A DNA stretch of 64,000 nucleotides from Paenibacillus sp. 1781tsa1 (GTDB lineage Bacteria > Bacillota > Bacilli > Paenibacillales > Paenibacillaceae), in contig NZ_JAMYWY010000001.1 in NCBI RefSeq assembly GCF_024159265.1, positions 6,634,001 to 6,698,000 of the forward strand. Reading direction: 5' to 3'. Shown here one piece after another: positions 17,231-27,009 of the stretch. Positions within the stretch are counted from its first letter, which is position 1; every line of letters begins with the position of its first letter. Below the pieces are notes generated by a model. It had not been told where the DNA came from and did no database searches. It worked only from the letters and a program-made list of their open reading frames with translations. A program made the translations under genes and the position numbers.

Positions 17231-18219
17231 TGCTGGACCCGAAGAAGCGCAGACAACAGTTGAATGGGCCAATGGTGCACAGGGATATTCGAACCGAAAC
17301 CACTTACATGCCAACGGAAACAGTCGATCGGACACATACAGACGCATTGGGAAATGGCGATCACGCGCCGGATCATGCACCACAAACGCAGGATATCCGA
17401 AGCCAAGTGCATCACTGGGGCGATTCTAAAGGTCTCGGAGAAAAGGATACTGTAACCCAAGAAGAAACAAGTGTATTCAAAGAGCCCTTCTCCATTCGTC
17501 GGGTTCGCAAAAGCAAAGGCAACAAGCTGACCGCCATGCTCCAGGTTCGCAATGAACGCGGCCGATACCTTGAAGAAGTATTGCATGATCTGAGTGAGTT
17601 CGTGGATGAGATCGTGATTGTGGACGATGCCAGCACAGACGGAACCCCGGATCTATGCAAAGCCTATCCGAAGGTGGTGCGTCTGGAGGTATTGGAGAAA
17701 CCGTTGTTCGCCGAAGAATGGCGACTTCGCAACACCTTATGGCAAGCGGCGGCGGGAACGAGTCCCGACTGGTTGCTCTCGGTTGATGCGGATGAGCTGT
17801 ACAGCACAGAGGCCAAGAAAGCCATACGTACGCTGATTAATCAGGAGTATGCAGACTGGTTTGCATTCCGTTTCTACGATATGTGGGGTGGCCGGACCCA
17901 TTACCGGGAAGATGATCTCTGGTGCCTGCACAAGCGGCATACCGCTTCACTTGTACGTTATATGCCTGGATATCCTTATTTCTATCCACAACAGAATCAT
18001 CATGTCCCCCGTCTCCCCTTATCCTGCACCGTATTGCCTGGAGTCAGCACGGAACTGAAGGTTCAGCATCTCGGCTGGGCAGGCAGTCTGGAGGACCGGG
18101 TTCGTAAATATTTGCGTTACAAGCGCATTGATCCTAGCGGTGAGTGGGGCAATCTCGCACATTACGAGTCGATTCTCGATCCGGAACCTCGGCTGGTTCC
18201 CTGGAAGGAGGGACCGTGA
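17227..18219 (+). CDS. Family 2 glycosyltransferase
   Basis: This 330-residue cytoplasmic enzyme has a GT-A fold domain starting after a variable, Gln/His-rich first 95 residues. Motifs are LTAMLQVRNERGRYLEEVL, VDEIVIVDDASTDGTPDL, and the metal-binding VDADELYS near residue 185. The C-terminal part contains VQHLGWAGSLEDRVRKYLRY, typical of GT2 proteins that act on surface glycans. It overlaps the upstream gene by ATGA and lies one base before the next start. Donor and acceptor are unknown. The neighbours suggest the Thr-rich repeat protein. Confidence 0.87.
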   Translation: MMLDPKKRRQQLNGPMVHRDIRTETTYMPTETVDRTHTDALGNGDHAPDHAPQTQDIRSQVHHWGDSKGLGEKDTVTQEETSVFKEPFSIRRVRKSKGNKLTAMLQVRNERGRYLEEVLHDLSEFVDEIVIVDDASTDGTPDLCKAYPKVVRLEVLEKPLFAEEWRLRNTLWQAAAGTSPDWLLSVDADELYSTEAKKAIRTLINQEYADWFAFRFYDMWGGRTHYREDDLWCLHKRHTASLVRYMPGYPYFYPQQNHHVPRLPLSCTVLPGVSTELKVQHLGWAGSLEDRVRKYLRYKRIDPSGEWGNLAHYESILDPEPRLVPWKEGP

Positions 18220-18220
18220 G

Positions 18221-19762
18221 ATGGGCGTGGTGAGTATTCTGACGCATAGCTTCACCGACGGGTATAACCGGGAATTTGGTCGAGTATTTGGTGGTGGGCT
18301 GGAGCGATATATTCTGGATCTGTGCAGTGTCATCCGTGGACTCGGACATATTCCCGAGGTTCATCAACTGTCCTATTTTGAAGCATTCCAGACTCGGACG
18401 GAGCAGATTGACGTATTCGGTTATTCGTACGACATGGATAATGTACCGGAAGCCTTTGATCGAATGGCAGCAGCGGCGCGCGGCCCAGTGATCTATGCAA
18501 GCTGTCTGTGGCAACCCATCACCTACAAACCAGGCAGTCTTGGTATCTGTCACGGCATTAACTGGGATCGTCCCGGACTGCCACTGGAGACCAAACAACA
18601 AGTGGCGGAACATATTCAATTGGCTCTGGATGGACTCGTGCGCATTGTATCCGTGGATTCCCATTTCCAGACCTTTTGCCGGGCTGCGTGCACCTATACC
18701 GATCCAAGACAGGTCGTCCTGATTCCGAATGCAGTGGATACGTCCTATTTCATACCTGCCCCGCCAACACGAACCTTCGAGCAGGAACAGGAAGACGAAT
18801 GGCTTGCCGCATGGAAGACCGATCTGGCGAGTCATGAGGAGAATGCCGGTGCAGTTATATCAGGGATGAAAGCTGTGGAAAGCAAGGGTGGACCGAGTGG
18901 TGATGGAGCGTACAATGGGAAGGCTAACGGAGATGGTGGTGGGGATACAGATAGCGATCAAAAACGAGAGGAGAAGGGAGCGGTAGATCTCCATTTGGAG
19001 TTATCAAAACTGGAAAAAGCCGAGGTACATGGCGAATCGTACACGGTTGCTCGTAACCACCTGAATTCAACGGATTGGGCTACGGATATTGTAATAGCAG
19101 CAGATGCTGAATATCAGGTTAATGGTTCGTCTCAGGGACAGGTTGAACAGAAAACTATGGATGTCCGCTTGACCTCTCCCCGCCCAATTCGCATAATATA
19201 TCCGCGTCGAATCAGCATGGAACGGGGCATTATTCCAATGATGCTGGCAGCAGATAAACTGCTGGGGGCTTTTCCGGATCTGGAGATTGAATTTGCCGGG
19301 GAACTGGTTGAAGGAAGTACGATCGGGAGAGCCTTTCGTTATTGGCATCGTACTCATCCACATGCGGAGCGAATTAACCAGCGCACGTATGATTTCCGGG
19401 ATATTCGGGAGGCCTACCATCAGGCAGATATCGCCGTAATTCCAACCATATTTTCGGAGGGTACCTCCTATGCCTGTCTGGAAGCGATGAGCTGTGGACT
19501 TCCGGTGATTGCCTCCAATGTTGGCGGATTGAATGATCTGATTCAGGATGGTTTTAACGGGCTTTTGGTACCTCCCGGCGAGCAGGAACTAACCGCTGCT
19601 CTGGTTCGTCTCGTACAGGATCGGTCCGAGCGAGAACGACTGGGAATCTATGCGCGCGAGACTGCACTGTCCTATGATCTTGCCAGGTGGCGGAGCCGGT
19701 GGAGCACGGTGTTGGAATCTTTTTTGGCAGAGACAGGATTAAAGGAGGGAATTCGGGGATGA
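18221..19762 (+). CDS. GT-B (family 4/1) glycosyltransferase with insertion
   Basis: This 513-residue glycosyltransferase has the two halves of a GT-B enzyme. The N-terminal half begins MGVVSILTHSFTDGYNREFG and includes LGICHGINWDRPG. The C-terminal donor half carries IYPRRISMERGIIPMMLAAD and the E-x7-E site EGTSYACLEAMSCGLPVIAS. Between them, about residues 186-323, is a hydrophilic, Gly/Asp/Glu-rich insertion that interrupts the usual linker. The start at 18221 is set by AAGGAGGGACCGTGAG. A longer frame upstream overlaps the preceding gene and is rejected. It is in the same operon as the GT2 and methyltransferase genes. Confidence 0.87.
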   Translation: MGVVSILTHSFTDGYNREFGRVFGGGLERYILDLCSVIRGLGHIPEVHQLSYFEAFQTRTEQIDVFGYSYDMDNVPEAFDRMAAAARGPVIYASCLWQPITYKPGSLGICHGINWDRPGLPLETKQQVAEHIQLALDGLVRIVSVDSHFQTFCRAACTYTDPRQVVLIPNAVDTSYFIPAPPTRTFEQEQEDEWLAAWKTDLASHEENAGAVISGMKAVESKGGPSGDGAYNGKANGDGGGDTDSDQKREEKGAVDLHLELSKLEKAEVHGESYTVARNHLNSTDWATDIVIAADAEYQVNGSSQGQVEQKTMDVRLTSPRPIRIIYPRRISMERGIIPMMLAADKLLGAFPDLEIEFAGELVEGSTIGRAFRYWHRTHPHAERINQRTYDFRDIREAYHQADIAVIPTIFSEGTSYACLEAMSCGLPVIASNVGGLNDLIQDGFNGLLVPPGEQELTAALVRLVQDRSERERLGIYARETALSYDLARWRSRWSTVLESFLAETGLKEGIRG

Positions 19763-20430
19763 TGGATACGCCCAAGGCACCGGAATTCATGGAATCAAGA
19801 TACATTAGGCAAAGTGACCCTAAAACGGACACATTGGTCTTCCCCCTGCATCCGGCATGGTGGAGCCGTCCCTACGAATATGAATGGGCCCGGCGGTTTG
19901 CACGTTCAGACGATGTGGTCCTTGATGCAGCCTGCGGCATCTCCCATCCGTTCAAATTCTGGCTTGCCGAACACTGCCGCGAGGTTCACGCCTGCGATTG
20001 GGATGAACGCATTTTGTCTGAAGAGGCGATAAGACTGGATATTGCTTCTGATTTTGGCGAGCTTGCCGCTCAGGATCTGCCGGAATCCACTTTTGTCCGA
20101 TTGCACCGTGCAAAGGCTAATCTGGCCCAGCTTCCGTACGAGTCGGGTAAGTTTGATCGGGTGTTCTGTATCTCTGTACTGGAACATCTGGATACGGGCA
20201 CAATGCTGCGAGCTTTCCGTGAATTCGCCCGGGTGCTGAAGCCGAATGGACAGTTGATCGCTACCTTCGATGTACCCGAGATGCGCCCTGATCTGCTGGA
20301 AACGATCATGGCGGTTACCGGACTAACCATTAAGGATAAGCTGAATGTGGAAGAACCGGACGATGCCATCTGGTCTGACATGTACGGCACGCCGATTCGC
20401 TGTTTTCGAGCGGTGATATGCAAAGGTTGA
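19759..20430 (+). CDS. Class I SAM-dependent methyltransferase
   Basis: This 223-residue methyltransferase has motif I VLDAACGISHP at residues 54-64, an acidic post-I turn ACDWDE, and VLEHLDTGTMLRAFREFARVLKPNGQL, typical of Methyltransf_11/25 proteins. The start overlaps the stop of the preceding gene (ATGA) with AAAGGAGGG upstream. Its place after two glycosyltransferases suggests O-methylation of a glycan or carrier, as in methylated surface glycans of other Firmicutes (inference). Confidence 0.85.
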   Translation: MMDTPKAPEFMESRYIRQSDPKTDTLVFPLHPAWWSRPYEYEWARRFARSDDVVLDAACGISHPFKFWLAEHCREVHACDWDERILSEEAIRLDIASDFGELAAQDLPESTFVRLHRAKANLAQLPYESGKFDRVFCISVLEHLDTGTMLRAFREFARVLKPNGQLIATFDVPEMRPDLLETIMAVTGLTIKDKLNVEEPDDAIWSDMYGTPIRCFRAVICKG

Positions 20431-20496
20431 GACAAATTGGGTTACGTTGAGTTAAGTGCAGAGTGGAAAATTGAGGGCTTAAGGGCTCGACCCATT

Positions 20497-20556
20497 AGCA
20501 ACGGAACAATACACGGTTCGGGCAATGCTCCGATTACCGGTAGCTCCGTTGCTCTT
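20497..20556 (+). terminator. Probable terminator between convergent operons
   Basis: AGCAACGGA (20497-20505) pairs with TCCGTTGCT (20545-20553) and is followed by CTTTTG. The enclosed 39 bases contain a further short self-complement (TACCGGTA). The loop is long, so the call is moderate. It lies between the plus-strand operon and the convergent glycosyltransferase genes. Confidence 0.5.
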
Positions 20557-20642
20557 TTGCAATTTCAATCGGAGATCAATTGAGAAACAGTTGGGGATTA
20601 CAGGGATTGGGGAATTAGGAATAAGATTAGAGATAAGATAAA

Positions 20643-22685
20643 TTATAGGTGTACCAGTAACATGTTGCACTGGTTGGTGTACTCTTTGGCAGAGGCTGCG
20701 CCGGGTGCTGTCAGGCGCAGCAGGATGTGCAGGCCCGGCGGAATTGTCGTCGCCGGGCGACCTGTGGCGGCAGATTGCCGCGCAGTGAGTTGGGCCGATT
20801 CAGCCCATTCACGTGCCAGGTTCTGCCGCCCAGCGAGCAGCGCGAGCATGCCCGCCAGGAGCGCGTGAGTGACGCGCTCCGGGGTGGGCACCGCGTCCGC
20901 GTGGGGCTGCTGCGAGCCGGCAGGCGTGCCGCATAGCGCAAGCAGCCCTTCGCGGACGCTCGCGGGTGCGCGCAGCAGCCCGCAGCGTGCCGCAGGCGGA
21001 AGCGCTGCGAGCAACGCCAGCGCGCCGCGGGGCGGCAGGGCTTGCAGCAGGCGCAGCCAAGCGGCCCAGGCGCCCACGCCGGCGAGCGCTTGCGCAGCTG
21101 CGAGCACGTCGCCAGCCGCAGGCGCGGCAGAGACGCCGGGCGTTGCGCCGCCGAGCGGGCCAGGCGCCCTGCCGCTGCTGCGAGCCCTGGCCCCGCGCTG
21201 CAGCAGCGCCTCGGCGGCGTGGGCCGCTGCGGGCAGCGCTGCCTGCCGGCGAGCCGCCGCTCGGGCGTTGCGCCCGCCGGGCTGCTTGTGGCCCAGCGCC
21301 CACAGCGCCAGGGCCGCCTCTGGCCCGTGCTGCGCATGCACCGCCCAGGGCTGCAAAGCCGCCCGGGCCGCGGCGTCCTCGCCCAGCTGGGCCAGCGCAA
21401 GCCCGGCGGCTAGCGGCTGTGCCCGCAGCGGGGCAGCGAGCGCCGCGGCGTGGCGCAGCAGCCACTCCGGCCGATGCGTAGCCAGCGCGGCCGGGATCAG
21501 CACTTGCCATGCCACAGGCGGCAAGCATACGCGGGTGGCTGCGCCGGCAATGGCATGCGGCCGCCCTGTGGCTGCGGCCAGCAACAACAGCCGCTGCCAT
21601 GCAGGCAAGCTGCCGGGTTGCACCCCCAGCGCCGCCGTGTATGCCGCTTCTGCCTCTGCCCAGCGACCAGCCCGCTCATGTGCCATGCCTTCCAGCGTCA
21701 GGCTGCGGTAGGTTCCAGCGCCAGAGACTGATGTATACCTGCTGGCTGTGGAAGCAGCCGTTTTAGCCAGTTTTAACCAGTCCAAGGCCATGTCCTCTCT
21801 CCCTTGATCCAGTTCAAGTACAGCACCAAGCTCCAACAAATCCGGAAAATCCTCATACACCGGCGCCCACGCTTCCACCACAGCAAGCGCCCGTTCCGGG
21901 CTGCCAATCTCTCGCCAGGCATAAGCCGTTTTCAGCACCAGATCCGAGTGATATCCACAATCCGGCATAAGCTGCGCCAATAATGGCTGCAACAACCGGA
22001 GTGCTTCATCATACTTCGCTTGCTGAAACCATTCGGCAGCCAGAGCATATAACAGCTCCGGTTGATTCCCCTCCGGATTCAACGCGGAACGGATCAACTG
22101 CATGTTGCGTGCACCTTTATTTTTGGCGGTAATCACCTGCTCCAGATATCCGTAATGAATGACCTCAAGTTCAGAATGAAGCACGCCTTGCGGAATCAGT
22201 GCCATGATGGAAGAAGCAATCTCTTCATGAATTCTGCCCTGAAAGGCAATTCGGGGATCATTGCGGAACAATCGACATACCGCATCCGTCACACGCTCTT
22301 CACCAGACACACCCAGCAGACTCGTGACCTGTATCCAGTATCCCCATACATCGTCTCTGCTTGCCGCTAACAACTGCACGAGTTCTGCCTTCATCGGTGG
22401 GGTCTGTACCCATACTTCATCCGCATCAAGCACCAGAATCCACGGTTTCGTAGCAACGGCCAGCGACAGATTACGGGCTTTACTGAAATCTCCGTTCCAT
22501 TCCGCGCGGATGACAACGGCACCATGAAGACGCGCAATTTCAGGTGTATCGTCTACCGAACCTGTGTCCACAACGATGATCTCATCCACAACATCTCTGA
22601 CTGCATTCAAGCACCGCTGGAGTGACCCTGATTCATCCTTCACGATCATGCACAAGCTAATCTCTGGCTCCACATTCACCACCAT
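20643..22685 (-). CDS. GT2 glycosyltransferase with Ala-rich TPR tail
   Basis: This 680-residue protein starts with a GT2 domain: ISLCMIVKDESGSLQRCL, IIVVDTGSVDDTPEIARLHG and the DXD motif VLDADEVW. TPR-like helices run from about residue 195 to 340. From about residue 318 to 665 the protein becomes extremely Ala/Leu/Arg-rich (for example HAAALAAPLRAQPLAAGLAL), and the DNA over 20690-21730 is strikingly G+C-rich compared with both flanks. The last 15 residues return to normal composition. The start follows GGTGAGGG. It shares its N-terminal design with the next two minus-strand genes, so all three are paralogs. The role is inferred to be glycosylation of the local repeat protein. Confidence 0.82.
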   Translation of the reverse strand: MVVNVEPEISLCMIVKDESGSLQRCLNAVRDVVDEIIVVDTGSVDDTPEIARLHGAVVIRAEWNGDFSKARNLSLAVATKPWILVLDADEVWVQTPPMKAELVQLLAASRDDVWGYWIQVTSLLGVSGEERVTDAVCRLFRNDPRIAFQGRIHEEIASSIMALIPQGVLHSELEVIHYGYLEQVITAKNKGARNMQLIRSALNPEGNQPELLYALAAEWFQQAKYDEALRLLQPLLAQLMPDCGYHSDLVLKTAYAWREIGSPERALAVVEAWAPVYEDFPDLLELGAVLELDQGREDMALDWLKLAKTAASTASRYTSVSGAGTYRSLTLEGMAHERAGRWAEAEAAYTAALGVQPGSLPAWQRLLLLAAATGRPHAIAGAATRVCLPPVAWQVLIPAALATHRPEWLLRHAAALAAPLRAQPLAAGLALAQLGEDAAARAALQPWAVHAQHGPEAALALWALGHKQPGGRNARAAARRQAALPAAAHAAEALLQRGARARSSGRAPGPLGGATPGVSAAPAAGDVLAAAQALAGVGAWAAWLRLLQALPPRGALALLAALPPAARCGLLRAPASVREGLLALCGTPAGSQQPHADAVPTPERVTHALLAGMLALLAGRQNLAREWAESAQLTARQSAATGRPATTIPPGLHILLRLTAPGAASAKEYTNQCNMLLVHL
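20690..21730. other. G+C-rich island inside glycosyltransferase gene
   Basis: Base composition jumps abruptly. In 21121-21180, 50 of 60 bases are G or C, whereas the flanks are close to 50-55%. The reading frame of the minus-strand glycosyltransferase stays open throughout, and so do long frames on the other strand, as expected of G+C-rich Ala codon runs. The edges are sharp on both sides. Confidence 0.85.
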
Positions 22686-22762
22686 CCCTCACCAACGGAG
22701 TTCGCCCCCATTCAGTACCCAGAACTGTGTTCACTTTAACTCCCTCACCTACCTGATCCCTC

Positions 22763-24751
22763 TCAGCTCTCAAACCCGTCCGCTCCCGGTAACTCCAGAC
22801 GAATATGCTGAACGACAGGCCAACAACGATGCCGCTGTCCATCTGTATGCTGAGCGAAAAACTCCAGATGATGATCCGCAGCACTGACCAATCCTTTTAC
22901 CAACCAGCTGGTTCCCACCAGCGTATCCAAAGATCCAGGGAATGACCCTATATCTTCTCCTTTTTCCCTATCCATATCCTTATCCTTCTCGCTCCTCTTC
23001 CCTTCCTCTTTCTCTCCTACACAAGCGCTCTCTTCTGGCGATAACCCTTCTCCAGACAATTGCTGTCGACACATCTGAATCAGGCTATGCAGCTCTTTCC
23101 ATCTCCCTGACTGTACACACCCTTCCATCATCAGACCCAGGGCCTGCCAGCCATCATACTCTGCTCCTGCAACCGTTCCGTCCATGCTGGAGTCCATGTC
23201 CTTCTTTGTTGTCGCTCTCAGACCCAACGTTCGCCCTGTCTGTGCAGCAATTTCTTCATTCTTAGTTACTGCTTCACCCACCTGCGAACTACGCTTCAAC
23301 CATAACGTCAATGGGTCATCTCCGCTAACTTCCTTCCCCTCGATCCACTCCAAACGTTCGAGCCATCGGGCAGATGAGGTTGCGAGCAACCCTTTTTTGC
23401 GTTGTACAGGTTCCAGTTTCAGGCGAGCCTTGTTCCATCTGCCTTGCTGGATATGGAGCATCGCCTCCGCCACGGATAAACGCTCCCTCATCTCTCCGTT
23501 GGGTTGTGACGATACACCCGGTAACAATCGCAGAGCCGCATCATAACAACGGGATTGCTCCAGAATGCCCAATACTTTGTGTGTAGCCTCTTCCGAACTG
23601 AGTGCAAAACGCTCCCTCACCAGCTCTGGAATCTGATGTTCCTGACCAGAAACTCGCATAATACGGAATATCCGATAAAGTGGCGGCAGCAGACTGGATT
23701 TGGCGCGAACCGCTTCCACGTAAGCATCCACTGCACCCTCCAGATCAGCCCTTCCTTCCAGTAATCGCCCTAACGTATACCACGTCTGATAGGTTCCGAT
23801 ACCTTCTTCCGTATGGTATATGGGCGGAGGTGGCCCCATGCGAACAGCTTCACGTAGCGACAGTTCGGCCCGATCTGCATCACCCAATGCGTCTGCACAT
23901 ACCCCGCGATGGTGCATCAGATCCGTGTACTCTGGAAAGAGTTCAAGCGCAGCATCAATGCGCTCCAATGCCTCCTGCCAGCGATTCAGATGCTGGAGAC
24001 AACGAACTTCATATTTGAACAGCAGATGCGCGTAACTGGTCACCGCAGGATCAATCCCCAACCGAGCCACACCAAACGTCTCCAATGCCCGCTCCGCTTC
24101 CCCTACACGCAGATACTCGACCCCCAGATTATAGTGATGGAACGGCTGATCCGGTTCTTCCTCCACTGCCTGTTCCAGCAGGCGAACATTGCGGTTCACC
24201 TTATCTTTGCGCTCCACAATTGCCGTCTGATACCCATAATGATGGATGATCATGTCCGTTACATGAAATGCAGCTTCTGGGTTATTCCGACAGATCGCCG
24301 CTGCAATCTGCTCATGAATTCGACCTTCAAACCGATGACCCGGAGCATTGCGGAAGAGACGTAACACCGGATTCACCGTAGCCCCCTGCTGACCCGTACC
24401 TGTATAGTTATGAATGTTTAAAAACAATCCGTCACATCCGCTGACCGCCGTCCAGCTTCTGATCTGCTCCCGCGCAGCCCTATCGAGCGCCTCGTCCGCA
24501 TCAAGAAAAAGAATCCAGTCGCCGGAAGCCTGCTCCAGGCCAGCATTCCGTGCTGCGGCAAAATCATCGCACCACTCAAATGGCACCACCATCGCGCCAT
24601 GCTGACGAGCAATCTCTGCGCTACGATCCGACGAACCGGTGTCCACGACAATCATTTCGTCCACCGCTCCCTGGACACTGGCAAGACAACGGGGCAGTAA
24701 CTCTTCCTCATCCTTCACGATCATGCATAGGGAAATTCGTTCCGCTCGCAA
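22763..24751 (-). CDS. GT2 glycosyltransferase with TPR repeats, TTG start
   Basis: This 662-residue protein has a GT2 domain: ISLCMIVKDEEELLPRCL, MIVVDTGSSDRSAEIARQHG and FLDADEALD. Helical TPR-like repeats follow, such as HHYNLGVEYLRVGEAERALE and DLMHHRGVCADALGDADRAE. A charged segment near residues 590-610 is rich in Lys, Glu and Asp. The TTG at 24751 is chosen because AAAGGAGG lies seven bases upstream. This gives a 44-base overlap with the upstream glycosyltransferase gene and hence tight coupling. A longer start is possible but has no ribosome site. Glycan and acceptor are unknown. Confidence 0.83.
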   Translation of the reverse strand: MRAERISLCMIVKDEEELLPRCLASVQGAVDEMIVVDTGSSDRSAEIARQHGAMVVPFEWCDDFAAARNAGLEQASGDWILFLDADEALDRAAREQIRSWTAVSGCDGLFLNIHNYTGTGQQGATVNPVLRLFRNAPGHRFEGRIHEQIAAAICRNNPEAAFHVTDMIIHHYGYQTAIVERKDKVNRNVRLLEQAVEEEPDQPFHHYNLGVEYLRVGEAERALETFGVARLGIDPAVTSYAHLLFKYEVRCLQHLNRWQEALERIDAALELFPEYTDLMHHRGVCADALGDADRAELSLREAVRMGPPPPIYHTEEGIGTYQTWYTLGRLLEGRADLEGAVDAYVEAVRAKSSLLPPLYRIFRIMRVSGQEHQIPELVRERFALSSEEATHKVLGILEQSRCYDAALRLLPGVSSQPNGEMRERLSVAEAMLHIQQGRWNKARLKLEPVQRKKGLLATSSARWLERLEWIEGKEVSGDDPLTLWLKRSSQVGEAVTKNEEIAAQTGRTLGLRATTKKDMDSSMDGTVAGAEYDGWQALGLMMEGCVQSGRWKELHSLIQMCRQQLSGEGLSPEESACVGEKEEGKRSEKDKDMDREKGEDIGSFPGSLDTLVGTSWLVKGLVSAADHHLEFFAQHTDGQRHRCWPVVQHIRLELPGADGFES

Positions 24752-26990
24752 GCTGATTCCTCCTTTCCCTCGCATGGAAAATCGTACGCCAGGGAATGCC
24801 CTCGGCCGTACGTAATCTTTGTTCCAACGCAGTATGCTGTGCAATGAGCCACTCGGCAGATGGGGAACGAACCCATTCCTGCTGAATTGCCTTCAAGGCC
24901 AATCGCATGTAACATACAGCTGCTCCAGCCCGGGCCTGTCGGTGAGCAGGTTCCTGCTCCAGTGCCTGTTCGAACAGAGACAACGCCTGTTCGTCGTATC
25001 CTTTGGCATACAGCGTTTCACCTAGCCAAAATAACCCTTCGGCATCGAGTTCACTCTCGGTCATACACTGTATCAGGAGGTTCGCGGCTATTATGGTATA
25101 CCCCTGACGATATAACAGGCTCGCAAACTCCCTTCGTAAAGTTACAGTTGTTCCCCAATGGTCACACATCATCATGGCCCGCAGCTCATGCAGTTGCTCA
25201 GCAAGTGTAAGCTGTCCTGTCTTTACGGCTTGCTGCACAACCTTTTCTGCTACCATCTCTGCCTGCGGACCCCATTGCATAAGCTTTTGTTCTTGTGAAG
25301 CAGGTTTTATGCTTCGCGGCTCTTTGGTTAACTGATTCAGCAGTCGATCCATGACCTTCCATACGTTCTTTTCTTGTGGAAGCGTAGTTGCGAGGAACGC
25401 CTCGGATAATCGTAATCCGTTGGTCCAACAAGCCAGTGCCCAATCTATTCTGTGCTCAGCCGGCAGATTAACTTCATTTACACAACCCACGCTCCAGTGT
25501 TCTTCTGCCAGTTGTAGTGCTTCGGAAACCCTATTCGCACATAACATCCAATGTATTCGATCCGCTACATGGATACGAGCAGTACACGCATCTGTATCCA
25601 GCATTTTCAATGCCTGTTCATATGCTCCACAGCCTGCTAGAACATAGATCACATACACCAGATGATCCTCATTCTTCACTGCATATGAATGTGGCATTTC
25701 ACCACGAATCGAATCACCGCGGCCCGATTCCTTGATTCCTTGGCATCTGGCGAGTAATGTTTCTGCTATGTTCTTATCGGTTTCACCGGATTGTTGCAGC
25801 ACATCTGCCAACCCTGCCCATGCCGGAGCATATGTGAACATGCTGTCCAATGCCAATTCATACAGATGTACGGACTCCTTTAGAAATCCCCGTTTCTGTG
25901 CAATTCTTGCCATCGCGGTATAAGCTCTGTAACTGTTAGAACCTGTTTCGGTTACATATGACACGCCTAACGTGCTGCCGCCATCACTCTGCACATCACG
26001 ATCTGATACCTCCCGGCAATCGGCCGCTCGGGCATAGGATTGGTATGCACGCTCCTCCAAACCCTGCTGTTCCAGCGCCTCCCCGTACAACAAGTGCAGA
26101 TCAGCATAGGATGGATACCGTTGTCGTTCCACAGCCAGAATTGCATGCGCCTCGTCATAGCGTTCCGATCCTACAAGGGTCTTTGCATAATCTCTAACCA
26201 GTGTTGGACGATATGGCGCAAGCAGCTCTATGAGACGTAATGATTCCCGGAACGCTTCAATTGCCTGTTCGATCTGACCAAGCTGGCAATACGTTACTCC
26301 CAGATTGTACAGGTGAAAAGGCTGTGCAGGCTCATCTGCGAGTTCCCGCTCAATCAGCTTCAGGTTACGTCTTGGTTTATGTTCCTTCGCAATCGTGGAG
26401 GCCAGATATCCATCATGAATCAGACATAATGGCGCAAGCGGTTCAGTCTCGATCAATAAATCTTCTTCATCTATATCGGTGTCGCTGTTATTCATATCAG
26501 CAACCTCACCCTGGGCAAGCTTGCATGGGCTACTACGAACCAACTGCTCATGGACGCGTCCCGCATATCGATATCCCTGATGAGCACGGAATAGTCTGAC
26601 AGGCTGGGATATCACCCGCTCTTCAGACCCTTCACCGTATCGATTCTCTATGGTAATTCGTAACCTTGAAATGCTTTTATGGACTTTAGGTAAATATTTC
26701 AGCAGTTCTTCCAATCCCTGCGCGACGTACTCATCGGCGTCCAGACACAGGACCCATTCTGTACCTGCCAGAGGCAGACTGATATTTCGTGCATGGGCAA
26801 AATCATCTTGCCAACGGGCATGCAACACCGTTGCTCCGTACGTTTTGGCGATCTCGGGTGTGTGGTCAGAGGAACCCGTATCCGTGATAAAACATTCCAT
26901 GCCGATAGGCTTCAAGCTGTCGAGACAGCGGGGCAGGTGATGTTCTTCATTTTGAACAATCATATGGATTCCAAGTAAACGGTTCTTCAA
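24708..26990 (-). CDS. GT2 glycosyltransferase with TPR repeats, TTG start
   Basis: This 760-residue protein is the largest of the three GT2-TPR paralogs. The N-terminus after the TTG start at 26990 is MKNRLLGIHMIVQNEEHHLP, then ITDTGSSDHTPEIAKTYG and the DXD motif CLDADEYVAQG. Several TPR units follow (FHLYNLGVTYCQLGQIEQAI, then ADLHLLYGEALEQQGLEERA, and a C-terminal GETLYAKGYDEQALSLFEQA). GGAGG lies nine bases before the TTG. A strong terminator ends only 20 bases upstream, so expression depends on readthrough from the repeat-protein gene or on a promoter hidden in the hairpin region. Confidence 0.83.
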   Translation of the reverse strand: MKNRLLGIHMIVQNEEHHLPRCLDSLKPIGMECFITDTGSSDHTPEIAKTYGATVLHARWQDDFAHARNISLPLAGTEWVLCLDADEYVAQGLEELLKYLPKVHKSISRLRITIENRYGEGSEERVISQPVRLFRAHQGYRYAGRVHEQLVRSSPCKLAQGEVADMNNSDTDIDEEDLLIETEPLAPLCLIHDGYLASTIAKEHKPRRNLKLIERELADEPAQPFHLYNLGVTYCQLGQIEQAIEAFRESLRLIELLAPYRPTLVRDYAKTLVGSERYDEAHAILAVERQRYPSYADLHLLYGEALEQQGLEERAYQSYARAADCREVSDRDVQSDGGSTLGVSYVTETGSNSYRAYTAMARIAQKRGFLKESVHLYELALDSMFTYAPAWAGLADVLQQSGETDKNIAETLLARCQGIKESGRGDSIRGEMPHSYAVKNEDHLVYVIYVLAGCGAYEQALKMLDTDACTARIHVADRIHWMLCANRVSEALQLAEEHWSVGCVNEVNLPAEHRIDWALACWTNGLRLSEAFLATTLPQEKNVWKVMDRLLNQLTKEPRSIKPASQEQKLMQWGPQAEMVAEKVVQQAVKTGQLTLAEQLHELRAMMMCDHWGTTVTLRREFASLLYRQGYTIIAANLLIQCMTESELDAEGLFWLGETLYAKGYDEQALSLFEQALEQEPAHRQARAGAAVCYMRLALKAIQQEWVRSPSAEWLIAQHTALEQRLRTAEGIPWRTIFHARERRNQLASGTNFPMHDREG

Positions 26991-27009
26991 ATGCAAACAC
27001 CTCCAATAC

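Noticed and set aside
20869-21711. Long Ala/Arg-rich frames on the plus strand in the G+C-rich block
   Set aside because: Low stop-codon frequency in G+C-rich DNA opens all frames. The minus-strand glycosyltransferase frame extends through ordinary DNA on both sides and has a ribosome site.
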